From contig CAKPVL010000046.1 of assembly GCA_934193545.1 (NCBI GenBank), forward strand, positions 1 through 7,043: a stretch of 7,043 nucleotides of DNA, given 5' to 3'. Under the pieces are notes generated by a model, which saw nothing but the letters and a program-made list of their open reading frames with translations, made no database searches and had not been told where the DNA came from. Positions 1-6,702 of the stretch are shown here, one piece after another (position 1 is the stretch's first letter; each line of letters starts with the position of its first letter). The DNA is from an uncultured Granulicatella sp. (GTDB lineage: Bacteria > Bacillota > Bacilli > Lactobacillales > Aerococcaceae). Both the position numbers and the translations under genes were made by a program.

Positions 1-60
1 GCAACTGTTCTTGTAATGATTGCTTTAGGATTTGTTTATACAAGCAAGAAAGAAAATTAA
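1..60 (+). CDS. 3' end of an unidentified membrane-associated or surface protein (partial)
   Basis: Frame 1 is open from the window edge to a TAA at 58-60 and encodes only 19 residues, ATVLVMIALGFVYTSKKEN. About 14 are hydrophobic, followed by a short hydrophilic, lysine-containing tail. That pattern fits the end of a last transmembrane helix. It also fits the C-terminal part of a sortase (LPXTG) sorting signal, which has a hydrophobic stretch and a few basic residues at the very end. The LPXTG motif itself, if present, would lie upstream of the window, so this is inference. A strong terminator starts 13 nt after the stop, which supports this being a real gene end. The family cannot be identified from this fragment. 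Confidence 0.62.
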   Translation, partial: ATVLVMIALGFVYTSKKEN

Positions 61-73
61 TCATATAATTTTG

Positions 74-113
74 AAAACATCGATTAGTCATACGACTAGT
101 CGATGTTTTTATT
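74..113 (+). terminator. Rho-independent terminator of the upstream partial gene
   Basis: A 16-bp stem (74-89 with 94-109, a single G-U pair at 84/99) closes a 4-nt loop ATAC. It is followed by a T-rich tail (106-113). It sits just after the stop codon at 60 and before the rny promoter, so it should isolate rny from upstream transcription. Confidence 0.88.
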
Positions 114-161
114 TCGCTGTTGAAAGCCTTTTGATTTTTTGAAAAAAATTCTTTAAATGAA

Positions 162-190
162 TTGACTTTAGCACGTTTCAAGAATACAAT
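162..190 (+). promoter_or_regulatory. SigA-type promoter of rny
   Basis: A -35 box TTGACT (162-167) and a -10 box TACAAT (185-190) are separated by exactly 17 nt; each matches the consensus at five of six positions. A T-tract (135-140) and an A-tract (142-148) lie upstream of the -35 box, as in an UP element or intrinsically bent DNA. The predicted start is near 196-198, giving a leader of about 80 nt before the rny start codon. Positions are read from the sequence; activity is inferred. Confidence 0.8.
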
Positions 191-196
191 AATATT

Positions 197-217
197 ATGT
201 GTTAAATCACATTTAAC
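197..217. promoter_or_regulatory. Inverted repeat at the rny transcription start (candidate operator or 5' hairpin)
   Basis: GTTAAAT (201-207) and ATTTAAC (211-217) are perfect inverted 7-bp arms around CAC. An overlapping dyad, ATGTG (197-201) and CACAT (208-212), shares the same DNA. The element covers roughly +1 to +21 of the predicted rny transcript. It could bind a repressor or form a weak, A-U-rich 5' hairpin. I do not recognise it as the site of any named regulator, and it may be chance in A+T-rich DNA. Confidence 0.4.
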
Positions 218-278
218 CATAAAAATTATCAATGCAATTTATTTTGATTAAAAATTAAATAGAGACGGAGGTGACTCA

Positions 279-1841
279 ATGGACTCAGTAGTAGTAGGTG
301 GCCTCGCGATCTTAGCTTTAATAATTGGAATTGTTGCTGGATATATTGGTTTCAAATCAAATTACGAGAAAAAGTTAGTAGCAGCTCGCGAATCGGCTGA
401 AATGATTATCAAAGATGCAGAAAAAGATGCTGACCGTTTAAAAAAGGAAGTATTATTAGAAGCAAAAGAAGAAAATCATAAATATCGTGCTGAAGTTGAA
501 AATGAGTTAAAAGAAAGACGAAATGAAGTACTTCTTCAAGAAAAGAGAATGATTCAACGTGAAAAGAATTTAGATCGTAAAGATGAAATTCTAGAAAAAC
601 GTGAACAATCAATTGAAACGAAGGAAACAAAAATCCAAGAAAAACTTGAGAGAGTTACAGAGAAAGAAAATCAAGCTGAAGCTCTCGTAGCAAAACAACA
701 AGAAGAATTGGAACGTATTTCTACAATCAGTAAAGAAGAAGCGCAAGAAATTATCATGAAGGACATGACCGAACAATTAAGTAAGGAACGCGCCATCATG
801 ATTAAAGAGTCTGAACAGCTTGCAAAAGATGAAGCAGATAAAAACGCGAAAAATATTATTCTTCAAGCGATTCAACGTTCCGCAGCGGACTTAGTTTCAG
901 AAAACACAGTAACCGTTATGACGTTACCAAGTGATGAAATGAAAGGACGTATTATCGGACGTGAGGGACGTAATATTCGTACCCTTGAATCATTGACAGG
1001 TATTGACGTGATAATCGATGAAACACCAGAAGCGGTGGTATTAAGTGGGTTTGACCCAATTCGTCGTGAAATTGCGAAAATGACGCTTGAAAAATTAATT
1101 TCAGACGGTCGTATTCATCCTGCACGTATTGAAGAAATGGTCGAAAAATCTCGTAAAGAAATGGATGAGCGTATTCGTACAATCGGAGAACAAGCAACGT
1201 TCGAAGTTGGAATTCACTCATTACATCCTGATTTGATTAAGATTTTAGGTCGTTTATACTTTAGAGCTAGTTACGGTCAAAACGTATTGAACCACAGTAT
1301 CGAAGTCGCTAAACTTGCTGGTGTAATGGCTGGTGAGTTAGGTGAAGATGTGAACCTTGCAAAACGTGCTGGTTTACTTCACGATATCGGTAAAGCACTC
1401 GATCATGAAATTGAAGGTTCTCACGTTGAAATCGGAGCAGAAATCGCTCAGAAATATAAAGAGAATAAGATTGTTGTTAATGCGATTGCCTCTCACCACG
1501 GTGATGTAGAAGCAACTTCAACAATCGCTGTACTTGTTGCAGCAGCCGATGCCTTATCAGCAGCTCGCCCAGGTGCTAGACGTGAATCAATCGAAAATTA
1601 CATTCGTCGATTAGAAAGATTAGAAGCCATTGCAACAGAACACGAAGGTGTTGAACGAAGCTTTGCGATTCAAGCCGGACGTGAAGTTCGTGTAATGGTA
1701 CAACCTGACAAGATTAGTGATGAAAAAGCGATTATTTTAGCGCATGACATCAAAAATCAAATTGAGGAAGAACTCCAATATCCAGGACATATTAAAGTTA
1801 CAGTTATTCGTGAGACAAGAGCAGTCGAATATGCTAAGTAA
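279..1841 (+). CDS. rny: Ribonuclease Y (membrane-anchored endoribonuclease)
   Basis: This 520-residue protein is full length for the family. RNase Y starts decay of many mRNAs in Bacillota by endonucleolytic cleavage at the inner face of the membrane. Visible in order are an N-terminal transmembrane segment (about residues 4-25), a long charged Lys/Glu-rich coiled coil (about 28-200), a KH RNA-binding domain with a GREG loop (227-230, in [12 protein letters not shown]), and an HD domain. Candidate metal or catalytic residues are H339, the H368-D369 pair in [13 protein letters not shown]406-H407 in SHHGD, and D424. The ATG at 279 has GGAGGTGA at 267-274, and the hydrophobic anchor begins directly after it, so the start is firm. 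The gene has its own promoter and terminator and appears monocistronic. Nothing is truncated or missing. Confidence 0.98.
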   Translation: MDSVVVGGLAILALIIGIVAGYIGFKSNYEKKLVAARESAEMIIKDAEKDADRLKKEVLLEAKEENHKYRAEVENELKERRNEVLLQEKRMIQREKNLDRKDEILEKREQSIETKETKIQEKLERVTEKENQAEALVAKQQEELERISTISKEEAQEIIMKDMTEQLSKERAIMIKESEQLAKDEADKNAKNIILQAIQRSAADLVSENTVTVMTLPSDEMKGRIIGREGRNIRTLESLTGIDVIIDETPEAVVLSGFDPIRREIAKMTLEKLISDGRIHPARIEEMVEKSRKEMDERIRTIGEQATFEVGIHSLHPDLIKILGRLYFRASYGQNVLNHSIEVAKLAGVMAGELGEDVNLAKRAGLLHDIGKALDHEIEGSHVEIGAEIAQKYKENKIVVNAIASHHGDVEATSTIAVLVAAADALSAARPGARRESIENYIRRLERLEAIATEHEGVERSFAIQAGREVRVMVQPDKISDEKAIILAHDIKNQIEEELQYPGHIKVTVIRETRAVEYAK

Positions 1842-1887
1842 TCATTGATTGACTTTGACTCTACTGAAAGAGTAGATGTAAAACTGG

Positions 1888-1920
1888 AAACCCCATGACA
1901 AGTTGTCATGGGGTTTTATT
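1888..1920 (+). terminator. Rho-independent terminator of rny
   Basis: A perfect 13-bp stem, AAACCCCATGACA (1888-1900) with its complement (1904-1916), has a 3-nt loop and a tail TTTTATTTTA. It lies 46 nt past the rny stop. A smaller hairpin (TCTACT 1860-1865, AGTAGA 1871-1876) precedes it and lacks a U-tract, so it is probably not a terminator itself. Confidence 0.93.
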
Positions 1921-1937
1921 TTACTTTTTATAGATAT

Positions 1938-1972
1938 AAACAAGGCATTCTCTATTAGAGAATGCCTTGTTT
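1938..1972 (-). terminator. Terminator of the recU-pbp1A operon, probably bidirectional
   Basis: A perfect 16-bp stem (1938-1953 with 1957-1972) with a 3-nt loop begins 7 nt beyond the pbp1A stop on the minus strand. The minus-strand transcript leaves the stem through TTGTTTATATCT. On the plus strand the stem ends in TTGTTTGTTTG, so it can also act as a back-up stop for rny read-through. The arms are A-rich on one side and T-rich on the other, as usual for hairpins between convergent genes. Confidence 0.9.
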
Positions 1973-1979
1973 GTTTGAA

Positions 1980-4475
1980 CTATTGATTACGAGCTTCTTG
2001 AGTTGTTTGTTCATGGTTATTGTTATTGTTGCTATTATTGTTGTTTTGCTGACGATTGTTTTGTTGCTGGTTTTGTTGAGTTGTACGTTCCTCAGCTGTT
2101 GTTGGTTGTTCTAGTTGGAACTCATTTGTAATAGGGTCAGAACTATCTTTACCAACCGTTACAACCAGAGTTACCGAAACGCTAGGACCGGTGATATTTT
2201 GGAATGTCACTTTGTTTGTTGAAACATTTTGTGTTTGTCCGTTTACAGTGACTTTGTATTGTGGCTTATCTTTAGAGTTTGTTTGATAATTATCCCACGT
2301 TACAGTCAGTGTCTTCTTACTCTTATCGTAAGTAGCTTTCAGACCAGTTGGTCCTTCAATTTTCGTACCGTAGTTCATAGATTGTTGCGTAGGGACGTGT
2401 CCTTTAACAAATAACTCAGTTGCAATCATGTTCGCTGGAGTTCTTGGTCCAGGTAAGCTTAATGGATCAGATCCAATTTCGATTTGTTGTTTGACAACAC
2501 TGTCTGGTTGTACCCAATCATCTCCGCTAGAAGATTCAGCCATATATTTCATTAAGTAGTAATAAATAAGTCTTGAGTATTCTTGTTCGGTAGTGTCCAC
2601 ACCGCCACCTTGTTCATACGGATTATCATAACCAGTCCATGCAGAAATTGTGTAGTCGGTAGAGTAGCCGATAAACCATGAGTCAGGAATGATATCTTCA
2701 TAATCACTAGCACCCATTGCACGTTTTTGTTCAACAGTGTAGTTAGATGAACCAGTTTTGGCAGCAGTAGGTAAACCAGGAATAGCCGCTTGAGTTGCGA
2801 AACCATATTTGAACGAATCTTTTAGTACATCTGTAATCATGTAGGCTGTTGAATCTTTCATCGCTTGTTTTTGTTCAGGTTTAAACTCTGTTACTTGGCC
2901 ATCACGAGTAGTGACTTTCGTTACAGTGTACGGTTTTGAATATGTACCGTAATTACCAAATGCGGCATATGCTGCTGCCATCTTGATAGGAGAAATATCT
3001 GCACCGATTGAATTACTTTCCACTAAGTAATCTTGGCCATCGTTTTTGATTTGAATATCCAGATTATTCAAGAATGACTTAATATTTGTTTCGCCAACAG
3101 CTTTAAAGGTTTGCAAGGCTGTTGTATTTCTAGAATATACGAGGGCAGTACGTAATGTCATTGCACCTTTGTGGCTGAAATCCCAGTTGTTTAATTCAAC
3201 ACCATTTGAATATGTTGTTCTTTGGTCCATGATGGTTTGACCAGTTGAATAGTTTAAGTACTCAATGGCTGGACCGTAGTCGATTACAGGTTTGATTGTA
3301 GAACCTGTACTACGTGAATTGTCAGTTGCTCGGTTATAGCCGAGTAATGTGGTTTGTTTACGGTCACCATTTACGGCGCGAACCGCACCAGTTTTTGTGT
3401 CTAACATTACAACCGCATTTTGAATTTTGTCATTCACGTATTGAATGTATTCATTCGTATTAACGATATCGTATAAACGTTGTTGCGCTTTTGAGTCGAT
3501 AGTGGTTTCAATCGTAAGTCCATCGTTATAAGGATCAAGTCCTGTTTTTTCTTGAACTTCTTTTAAAACCATTGTTACGAACGAATCGTAAACAAGTGCT
3601 TTATCATTACTATCCACATTGTTATTATGTGCGATTAAGCCTTCAGTAACTGGAGTAGCTACCGCTTGGTCATATTGTTCTTTTGTAATTTTTCCATTTT
3701 CTTTCATGGAATAGAGTACTAAGTCACGACGTTCTTTTGCTTGATCCGCATTTGCATATGGATCATATGAGTTAGGTGCTTGTGGCATTCCGGCAAGTAG
3801 CGCTACTTGAGGTAAGCTTAATTCAGATAATTCTTTATTGAAGTAGTAGTGTGATGCAGTACCAAATCCGTAAACATTATTGGCCATATACACTTTGTTT
3901 AAATAGTACGTAAGAATCTGTTCTTTAGAGTAATTACGCTCTAATTGAAGTGCTAGCATAATTTCTTGAATTTTACGTTTATAGGTTTGGTCTTCTTTCT
4001 TCGTAGAGAATACTGCTAACTTCACTAATTGCTGAGTAATAGTACTACCACCTTGAGTAATTTGACCGGCTTTTGCATTTCGTAAGAATGATCCTGCGAT
4101 ACGGATTGGGTCAATCCCCATATGAGAGTAGAAGCGTTTATCTTCAATAGAAGTGATTGCATCCTTTAGTAATTGTGGGACTTGTTCACTGGTGATAAGA
4201 TCTCGTTTTTCACCACCAAGTGAGTAAATAAGTTCGCCATCTTTATCAAGGATTTTAGTTTCTGTAGCTCCTTCTAAATCACTTGCTTGAATGGTAGGAG
4301 CAGTCGCACCATAGTAAGCGAAGATTGCGACAATCGCAATAATTGCCACAGTCACAAAAGCAGCAATACCCATTAAAATTTTCTTCCAAAGTTTTTTCTT
4401 AGAAGGAGTAGGCGCCTTTTTCTTTGTATGACGGTGCTGAGATGAACGGGTTTGTTCAGTATTGTTTTCAGTCAT
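1980..4475 (-). CDS. pbp1A: Class A penicillin-binding protein 1A (glycosyltransferase/transpeptidase)
   Basis: This 831-residue bifunctional peptidoglycan synthase polymerises lipid II and cross-links stem peptides outside the membrane. It has a basic cytoplasmic N-terminus (1-32), one membrane anchor (about 33-55), and a GT51 glycosyltransferase domain with catalytic Glu111 in EDKRF and the GGSTITQQL block (142-150). The penicillin-binding domain carries SxxK (S392-TI-K395), SxN (S448-R-N450) and KTGS (573-576). A fibronectin III-like segment (about 707-789) and a Gln/Asn/Thr-rich tail (about 790-831) follow. The ATG at 4475 has AAAGGAGG at 4490-4483, seven nt away; that site overlaps the TAA of recU, so the two genes are likely translationally linked. 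All catalytic motifs are intact. The gene is often called ponA in Bacillus. Beta-lactams target this protein family; the window alone does not show altered susceptibility. Confidence 0.97.
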   Translation of the reverse strand: MTENNTEQTRSSQHRHTKKKAPTPSKKKLWKKILMGIAAFVTVAIIAIVAIFAYYGATAPTIQASDLEGATETKILDKDGELIYSLGGEKRDLITSEQVPQLLKDAITSIEDKRFYSHMGIDPIRIAGSFLRNAKAGQITQGGSTITQQLVKLAVFSTKKEDQTYKRKIQEIMLALQLERNYSKEQILTYYLNKVYMANNVYGFGTASHYYFNKELSELSLPQVALLAGMPQAPNSYDPYANADQAKERRDLVLYSMKENGKITKEQYDQAVATPVTEGLIAHNNNVDSNDKALVYDSFVTMVLKEVQEKTGLDPYNDGLTIETTIDSKAQQRLYDIVNTNEYIQYVNDKIQNAVVMLDTKTGAVRAVNGDRKQTTLLGYNRATDNSRSTGSTIKPVIDYGPAIEYLNYSTGQTIMDQRTTYSNGVELNNWDFSHKGAMTLRTALVYSRNTTALQTFKAVGETNIKSFLNNLDIQIKNDGQDYLVESNSIGADISPIKMAAAYAAFGNYGTYSKPYTVTKVTTRDGQVTEFKPEQKQAMKDSTAYMITDVLKDSFKYGFATQAAIPGLPTAAKTGSSNYTVEQKRAMGASDYEDIIPDSWFIGYSTDYTISAWTGYDNPYEQGGGVDTTEQEYSRLIYYYLMKYMAESSSGDDWVQPDSVVKQQIEIGSDPLSLPGPRTPANMIATELFVKGHVPTQQSMNYGTKIEGPTGLKATYDKSKKTLTVTWDNYQTNSKDKPQYKVTVNGQTQNVSTNKVTFQNITGPSVSVTLVVTVGKDSSDPITNEFQLEQPTTAEERTTQQNQQQNNRQQNNNNSNNNNNHEQTTQEARNQ
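2016..2078 (-). repeat. Low-complexity CAA/AAC codon tract encoding the Gln/Asn-rich PBP tail
   Basis: Residues about 800-820 of the PBP are almost only Gln and Asn, with one Arg and one Ser. The codons are near-repeats of CAA, AAT and AAC, read on the plus strand as runs of TTG/ATT/GTT. The tract lies after the last folded (fibronectin III-like) segment, so it is predicted to be a disordered extracellular extension. Triplet-like repeats of this kind can change length by slippage without shifting frame, so length may vary between strains. Confidence 0.75.
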
Positions 4476-4488
4476 AGATTGACCTCCT

Positions 4489-5073
4489 TTATAATAAGCT
4501 ATCTACTGCATCTAAGTAATTTAGCGTCATTTGCAGCGATAGAGAAATTGATTGACCATGTTCTTTAATATAGGTCAACGGGATTGATTGACGTTTTGTG
4601 CTTGAATCATGAACGAATTGTTCAATCCATTTGTATTCAAGTAAATAATATTCCTTCAAACTAGAAAAATAAAAAATAACAAATGCGATACCGCCTTGTT
4701 CACAGCACTCTTTCATATGTTCTAGCTGATGCTCATGAATATTCTTTAATGGGAAAGAAGTTTTATTCTTCGTTTCCTTCGCTTCAAAATCGATATATCT
4801 TCCTTTATATACACCGTTATAGTCGGTTGTAGAAGCCTGACGAAAATAGGCTTCTGTAATCTGCGCTGCGCTACGGGCAGGGTAGTTTACTTTAACGACT
4901 TGAATCGGTGTCGGTTTCTTGTGGATGACCGCTCGTTTTTGAAGGCGATAGAGTTCATTGGTTTGATTCAATATGTTCTCTAAACCCATACCGCGACTAC
5001 TATAATTTGTTTGCATTGTTTGAGACCGAGTAGCCCGTGATAATTGTTTTTGTCCTTTTGGATATTGAATCAT
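4489..5073 (-). CDS. recU: Holliday junction resolvase RecU
   Basis: This 194-residue protein matches the usual size of RecU, a metal-dependent homodimeric endonuclease that resolves four-way junctions in recombinational repair and chromosome segregation in Bacillota. The sequence shows the N-terminal RGMGLE block (27-32), HKKPTP (51-56), YPARSAAQITEAYF (64-77) and the catalytic core TTDYNGVYKGRYIDFEAKETK (82-102). D84, E97 and K99 are the expected active-site residues, with Q116 in HEHQ. The ATG at 5073 is preceded by AGGAGGG (5085-5079) at five nt. It is first in an operon with pbp1A, 13 nt downstream, the arrangement known from recU-ponA in Bacillus subtilis. The pairing links DNA segregation and wall synthesis by position; a functional link is not shown here. 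The gene is intact. Confidence 0.96.
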   Translation of the reverse strand: MIQYPKGQKQLSRATRSQTMQTNYSSRGMGLENILNQTNELYRLQKRAVIHKKPTPIQVVKVNYPARSAAQITEAYFRQASTTDYNGVYKGRYIDFEAKETKNKTSFPLKNIHEHQLEHMKECCEQGGIAFVIFYFSSLKEYYLLEYKWIEQFVHDSSTKRQSIPLTYIKEHGQSISLSLQMTLNYLDAVDSLL

Positions 5074-5094
5074 TTTATCCCTCCTATGGCGTCT

Positions 5095-5100
5095 ATTATA
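5095..5100 (-). promoter_or_regulatory. Extended -10 promoter of the recU-pbp1A operon
   Basis: On the minus strand a perfect TATAAT is preceded by TG plus one base (5103-5101), forming an extended -10 element. No good -35 hexamer lies at the right distance: TTCTCA is the sequence at 17 nt. The TGn element may compensate. Transcription would begin near 5088, leaving a very short leader of about 15 nt that is nearly filled by the recU ribosome site. Confidence 0.68.
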
Positions 5101-5200
5101 ACATTTTGGGCAAAAAATGAGAAAAACTATTGCTTTTGTTACCTTTTCTTAATCTCTATTCAAAATTCTTGTTAAATTAAACCTGAATAAGTCAATTATG

Positions 5201-5229
5201 TTTTACAAAAGAGGAAGAGTATTGTAAAA
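5201..5229. promoter_or_regulatory. 8-bp dyad spanning the tig promoter (candidate operator)
   Basis: TTTTACAA (5201-5208) and TTGTAAAA (5222-5229) are perfect inverted arms separated by 13 nt. One arm contains the -35 box and the other most of the -10 box. The arm centres are 21 bp apart, about two helical turns, which suits a dimeric regulator on one face of the DNA. Because both arms are largely made of promoter hexamers, coincidence is a serious alternative. Confidence 0.35.
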
Positions 5230-5230
5230 T
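5202..5230 (+). promoter_or_regulatory. SigA-type promoter of tig
   Basis: A -35 box TTTACA (5202-5207) and a -10 box TAAAAT (5225-5230) are exactly 17 nt apart; each has five of six consensus bases. The predicted start near 5236-5238 gives a leader of about 52 nt. It is divergent from the recU promoter, with the -10 boxes about 125 bp apart. Confidence 0.75.
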
Positions 5231-5277
5231 AAATGAGTATGTAAATCCATTCATCTTTAAGGTGAATAATGAATTTA

Positions 5278-5284
5278 TGGAGGA
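5278..5284 (+). promoter_or_regulatory. Ribosome binding site that sets the tig start at 5290
   Basis: TGGAGGA is six nt (from the end of GGAGG) before the ATG at 5290. The reading frame is open further upstream to an ATG at 5269, which would add MNLWRNN. That upstream ATG has only AAGGTGA (5259-5265) three nt away. The added residues do not resemble the family, so 5290 is preferred. Confidence 0.82.
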
Positions 5285-5289
5285 ATAAT

Positions 5290-6570
5290 ATGACAGCAAA
5301 ATTCGAAAAAGTTGAAACAAATAAAGTTGTTTTAACATTTGAAATCTCACAAGAAGATATTAAAAAAGGTTTGGACCAAGCGTTTAACCGCGTTAAAAAG
5401 AACGTGAACGTACCTGGTTTCCGTAAAGGTAAAGTAAGCCGCCAAGTATTTGAAAAAATGTACGGTGAAGAAGCTTTATACCAAGATGCATTAAACATTC
5501 TTTTACCAGATGCATATGATAACGCAGTTGAAGAAACTGGTATTTTCCCAGTAACTCAACCAACAATCGATATCGAATCAATCGAAAAAGGTAAACCATG
5601 GGTTATCAAAGCAGAAGTGATTGTTAAACCTGAAGTTAAATTAGGTGAATACAAAGGCTTAACTGTTGAAAAACAAGATCGTACAGTATCTGAACAAGAT
5701 GTTGAAGATCGTTTATTACAAGAACAAGCTCGTGCAGCTGAATTAGTTGTTAAAGAAGATGCAGCTGAATTAGGCGACACAGTAGTAATCGACTTTGAAG
5801 GTTTCTTAGGTGACGAAGCTTTTGAAGGCGGAAAAGGTGAAAACCACTCATTAGAATTAGGTTCAGGATCATTCATCCCAGGTTTCGAAGACCAATTAGT
5901 TGGCGCTAAAGAAGGCGATGAAGTAGAAGTGAAAGTGACTTTCCCAGAAGAATACCATGCTGAAAACTTAAAAGGTCAAGAAGCAGTATTCAAAGTTAAA
6001 GTTCACGAAGTAAAAACTAAAGAATTACCTGAATTAACAGATGAATTCGCTAAAGATGTTGATGATTCAGTTGAAACATTAGCAGAATTAAAAGAAAAAA
6101 TTCGTACTGAATTAGAAAAAGAAAAGAACGCTGCGGCTGATGAAGCAGTAGCAGATGAAGCTTTACGTAAAGCAGTAGAAAACGCTGAAATCGTTGAATT
6201 ACCACACGAAATGGTTCACGACGAAGTTCACCGTCAAATGGAACACTACTTAAACGATATGCGTCGTAACGGAATCTCTCCTGAAATGTACTACCAAATC
6301 ACTGGTACAACAGAAGCTGATTTACACAAAATGATGGAAAAAGATGCAGACGTTCGTACTAAGACTAACTTAGTATTAGAACAAATCGTTAAAGAAGAAG
6401 GCATCGAAGCAACTGATGAAGACGTAGCTAACGAAGTGAAAGAATTAGCTGCTCAATACGGTATGGAAGAAGATGCAGTTCGTGCAGCTGTTTCAGTAGA
6501 TATGTTGAAAAACGATATCTCAATGAAGAAAGCATTAGCTGTAATTACTGATTCTGCTAAAGAAGCTTAA
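5290..6570 (+). CDS. tig: Trigger factor (ribosome-associated chaperone and peptidyl-prolyl isomerase)
   Basis: From the ATG at 5290 the protein has 426 residues, the usual trigger factor length. It binds the ribosome near the exit tunnel and shields nascent chains. The N-terminal ribosome-binding domain (about 1-115) contains the signature GFRKGK (43-48). An FKBP-like isomerase domain (about 150-245) runs from [13 protein letters not shown] through [20 protein letters not shown] to FKVKVHEVK. The helical C-terminal chaperone domain (about 250-426) includes the [16 protein letters not shown] block (303-318). Codon use is strongly skewed to a small set (GAA, TTA, AAA, GGT, CGT, AAC), more uniform than in rny, which fits high expression. 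It has its own promoter and a strong terminator before clpX. The tig-clpX order is common in Bacilli and groups protein folding with quality control. Confidence 0.98.
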   Translation: MTAKFEKVETNKVVLTFEISQEDIKKGLDQAFNRVKKNVNVPGFRKGKVSRQVFEKMYGEEALYQDALNILLPDAYDNAVEETGIFPVTQPTIDIESIEKGKPWVIKAEVIVKPEVKLGEYKGLTVEKQDRTVSEQDVEDRLLQEQARAAELVVKEDAAELGDTVVIDFEGFLGDEAFEGGKGENHSLELGSGSFIPGFEDQLVGAKEGDEVEVKVTFPEEYHAENLKGQEAVFKVKVHEVKTKELPELTDEFAKDVDDSVETLAELKEKIRTELEKEKNAAADEAVADEALRKAVENAEIVELPHEMVHDEVHRQMEHYLNDMRRNGISPEMYYQITGTTEADLHKMMEKDADVRTKTNLVLEQIVKEEGIEATDEDVANEVKELAAQYGMEEDAVRAAVSVDMLKNDISMKKALAVITDSAKEA

Positions 6571-6589
6571 ATTTATAAAATTAAATAAG

Positions 6590-6623
6590 AAAGCGCCGGT
6601 TTCGCTAGAGACCGGCGCTTTTT
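6590..6623 (+). terminator. Rho-independent terminator of tig
   Basis: A 14-bp stem (6590-6603 with 6608-6621, one G-U pair) with a GC-rich core AGCGCCGGT, a 4-nt loop GCTA and a T-tract (6619-6623) lies 19 nt after the tig stop. It is the most GC-rich element in the window and should largely separate tig from clpX transcription. Confidence 0.95.
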
Positions 6624-6636
6624 GAAACAACATTTC

Positions 6637-6665
6637 TTGTTGAAAATAGAGACTTATGGTACTCT
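6637..6665 (+). promoter_or_regulatory. Probable clpX promoter
   Basis: TTGTTG (6637-6642) and TACTCT (6660-6665) are 17 nt apart, and TGG directly before the second hexamer gives an extended -10 context. The -10 core itself is poor (three of six). An alternative pair, TTGAAA (6640-6645) with TAAAAT (6666-6671), has better boxes but a 20-nt spacer. With either choice transcription starts downstream of 6670. No CtsR or CIRCE-like heat-shock operator is seen between the tig terminator and clpX. Confidence 0.42.
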
Positions 6666-6690
6666 TAAAATGAAAAATCAGGAAAAGAAT

Positions 6691-6696
6691 GGAGGT
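6691..6696 (+). promoter_or_regulatory. Ribosome binding site that sets the clpX TTG start
   Basis: GGAGGT ends six nt before TTG at 6703 (seven from GGAGG). It is the only good Shine-Dalgarno sequence near the start of the frame. The in-frame ATG at 6670 lacks such a site and would place this GGAGGT inside the coding region. Confidence 0.8.
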
Positions 6697-6702
6697 TTCA
6701 GA

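Noticed and set aside
121..134. TGAAAGCCTTTTGA resembles a catabolite (cre) site upstream of the rny promoter.
   Set aside because: The central CG of the cre consensus is missing and the two halves are not a good dyad, so the match is too weak to call.
952..1221. Open frame on the minus strand inside rny (89 codons).
   Set aside because: It lies wholly within a well-supported gene and has no ribosome site or family resemblance; it is an antisense shadow of the rny codons.
5171..5183. GTTAAATTAAACC upstream of tig looks like the GTTAAAT/TTTAACC motif at the rny start, hinting at a shared regulator.
   Set aside because: The spacing differs and the tig copy is not a proper inverted repeat; A+T-rich intergenic DNA gives such similarity easily.
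5556..5876. Open minus-strand frame of 106 codons inside tig.
   Set aside because: Its serine- and proline-rich product mirrors the biased GAA/TTA/GGT codons of tig read in reverse, so it is a composition artefact.
6628..6642. CAACA-N5-TGTTG inverted repeat next to the clpX -35 region.
   Set aside because: The arms are only 5 bp, with no extension and no match to CtsR or CIRCE operators; this is expected by chance.
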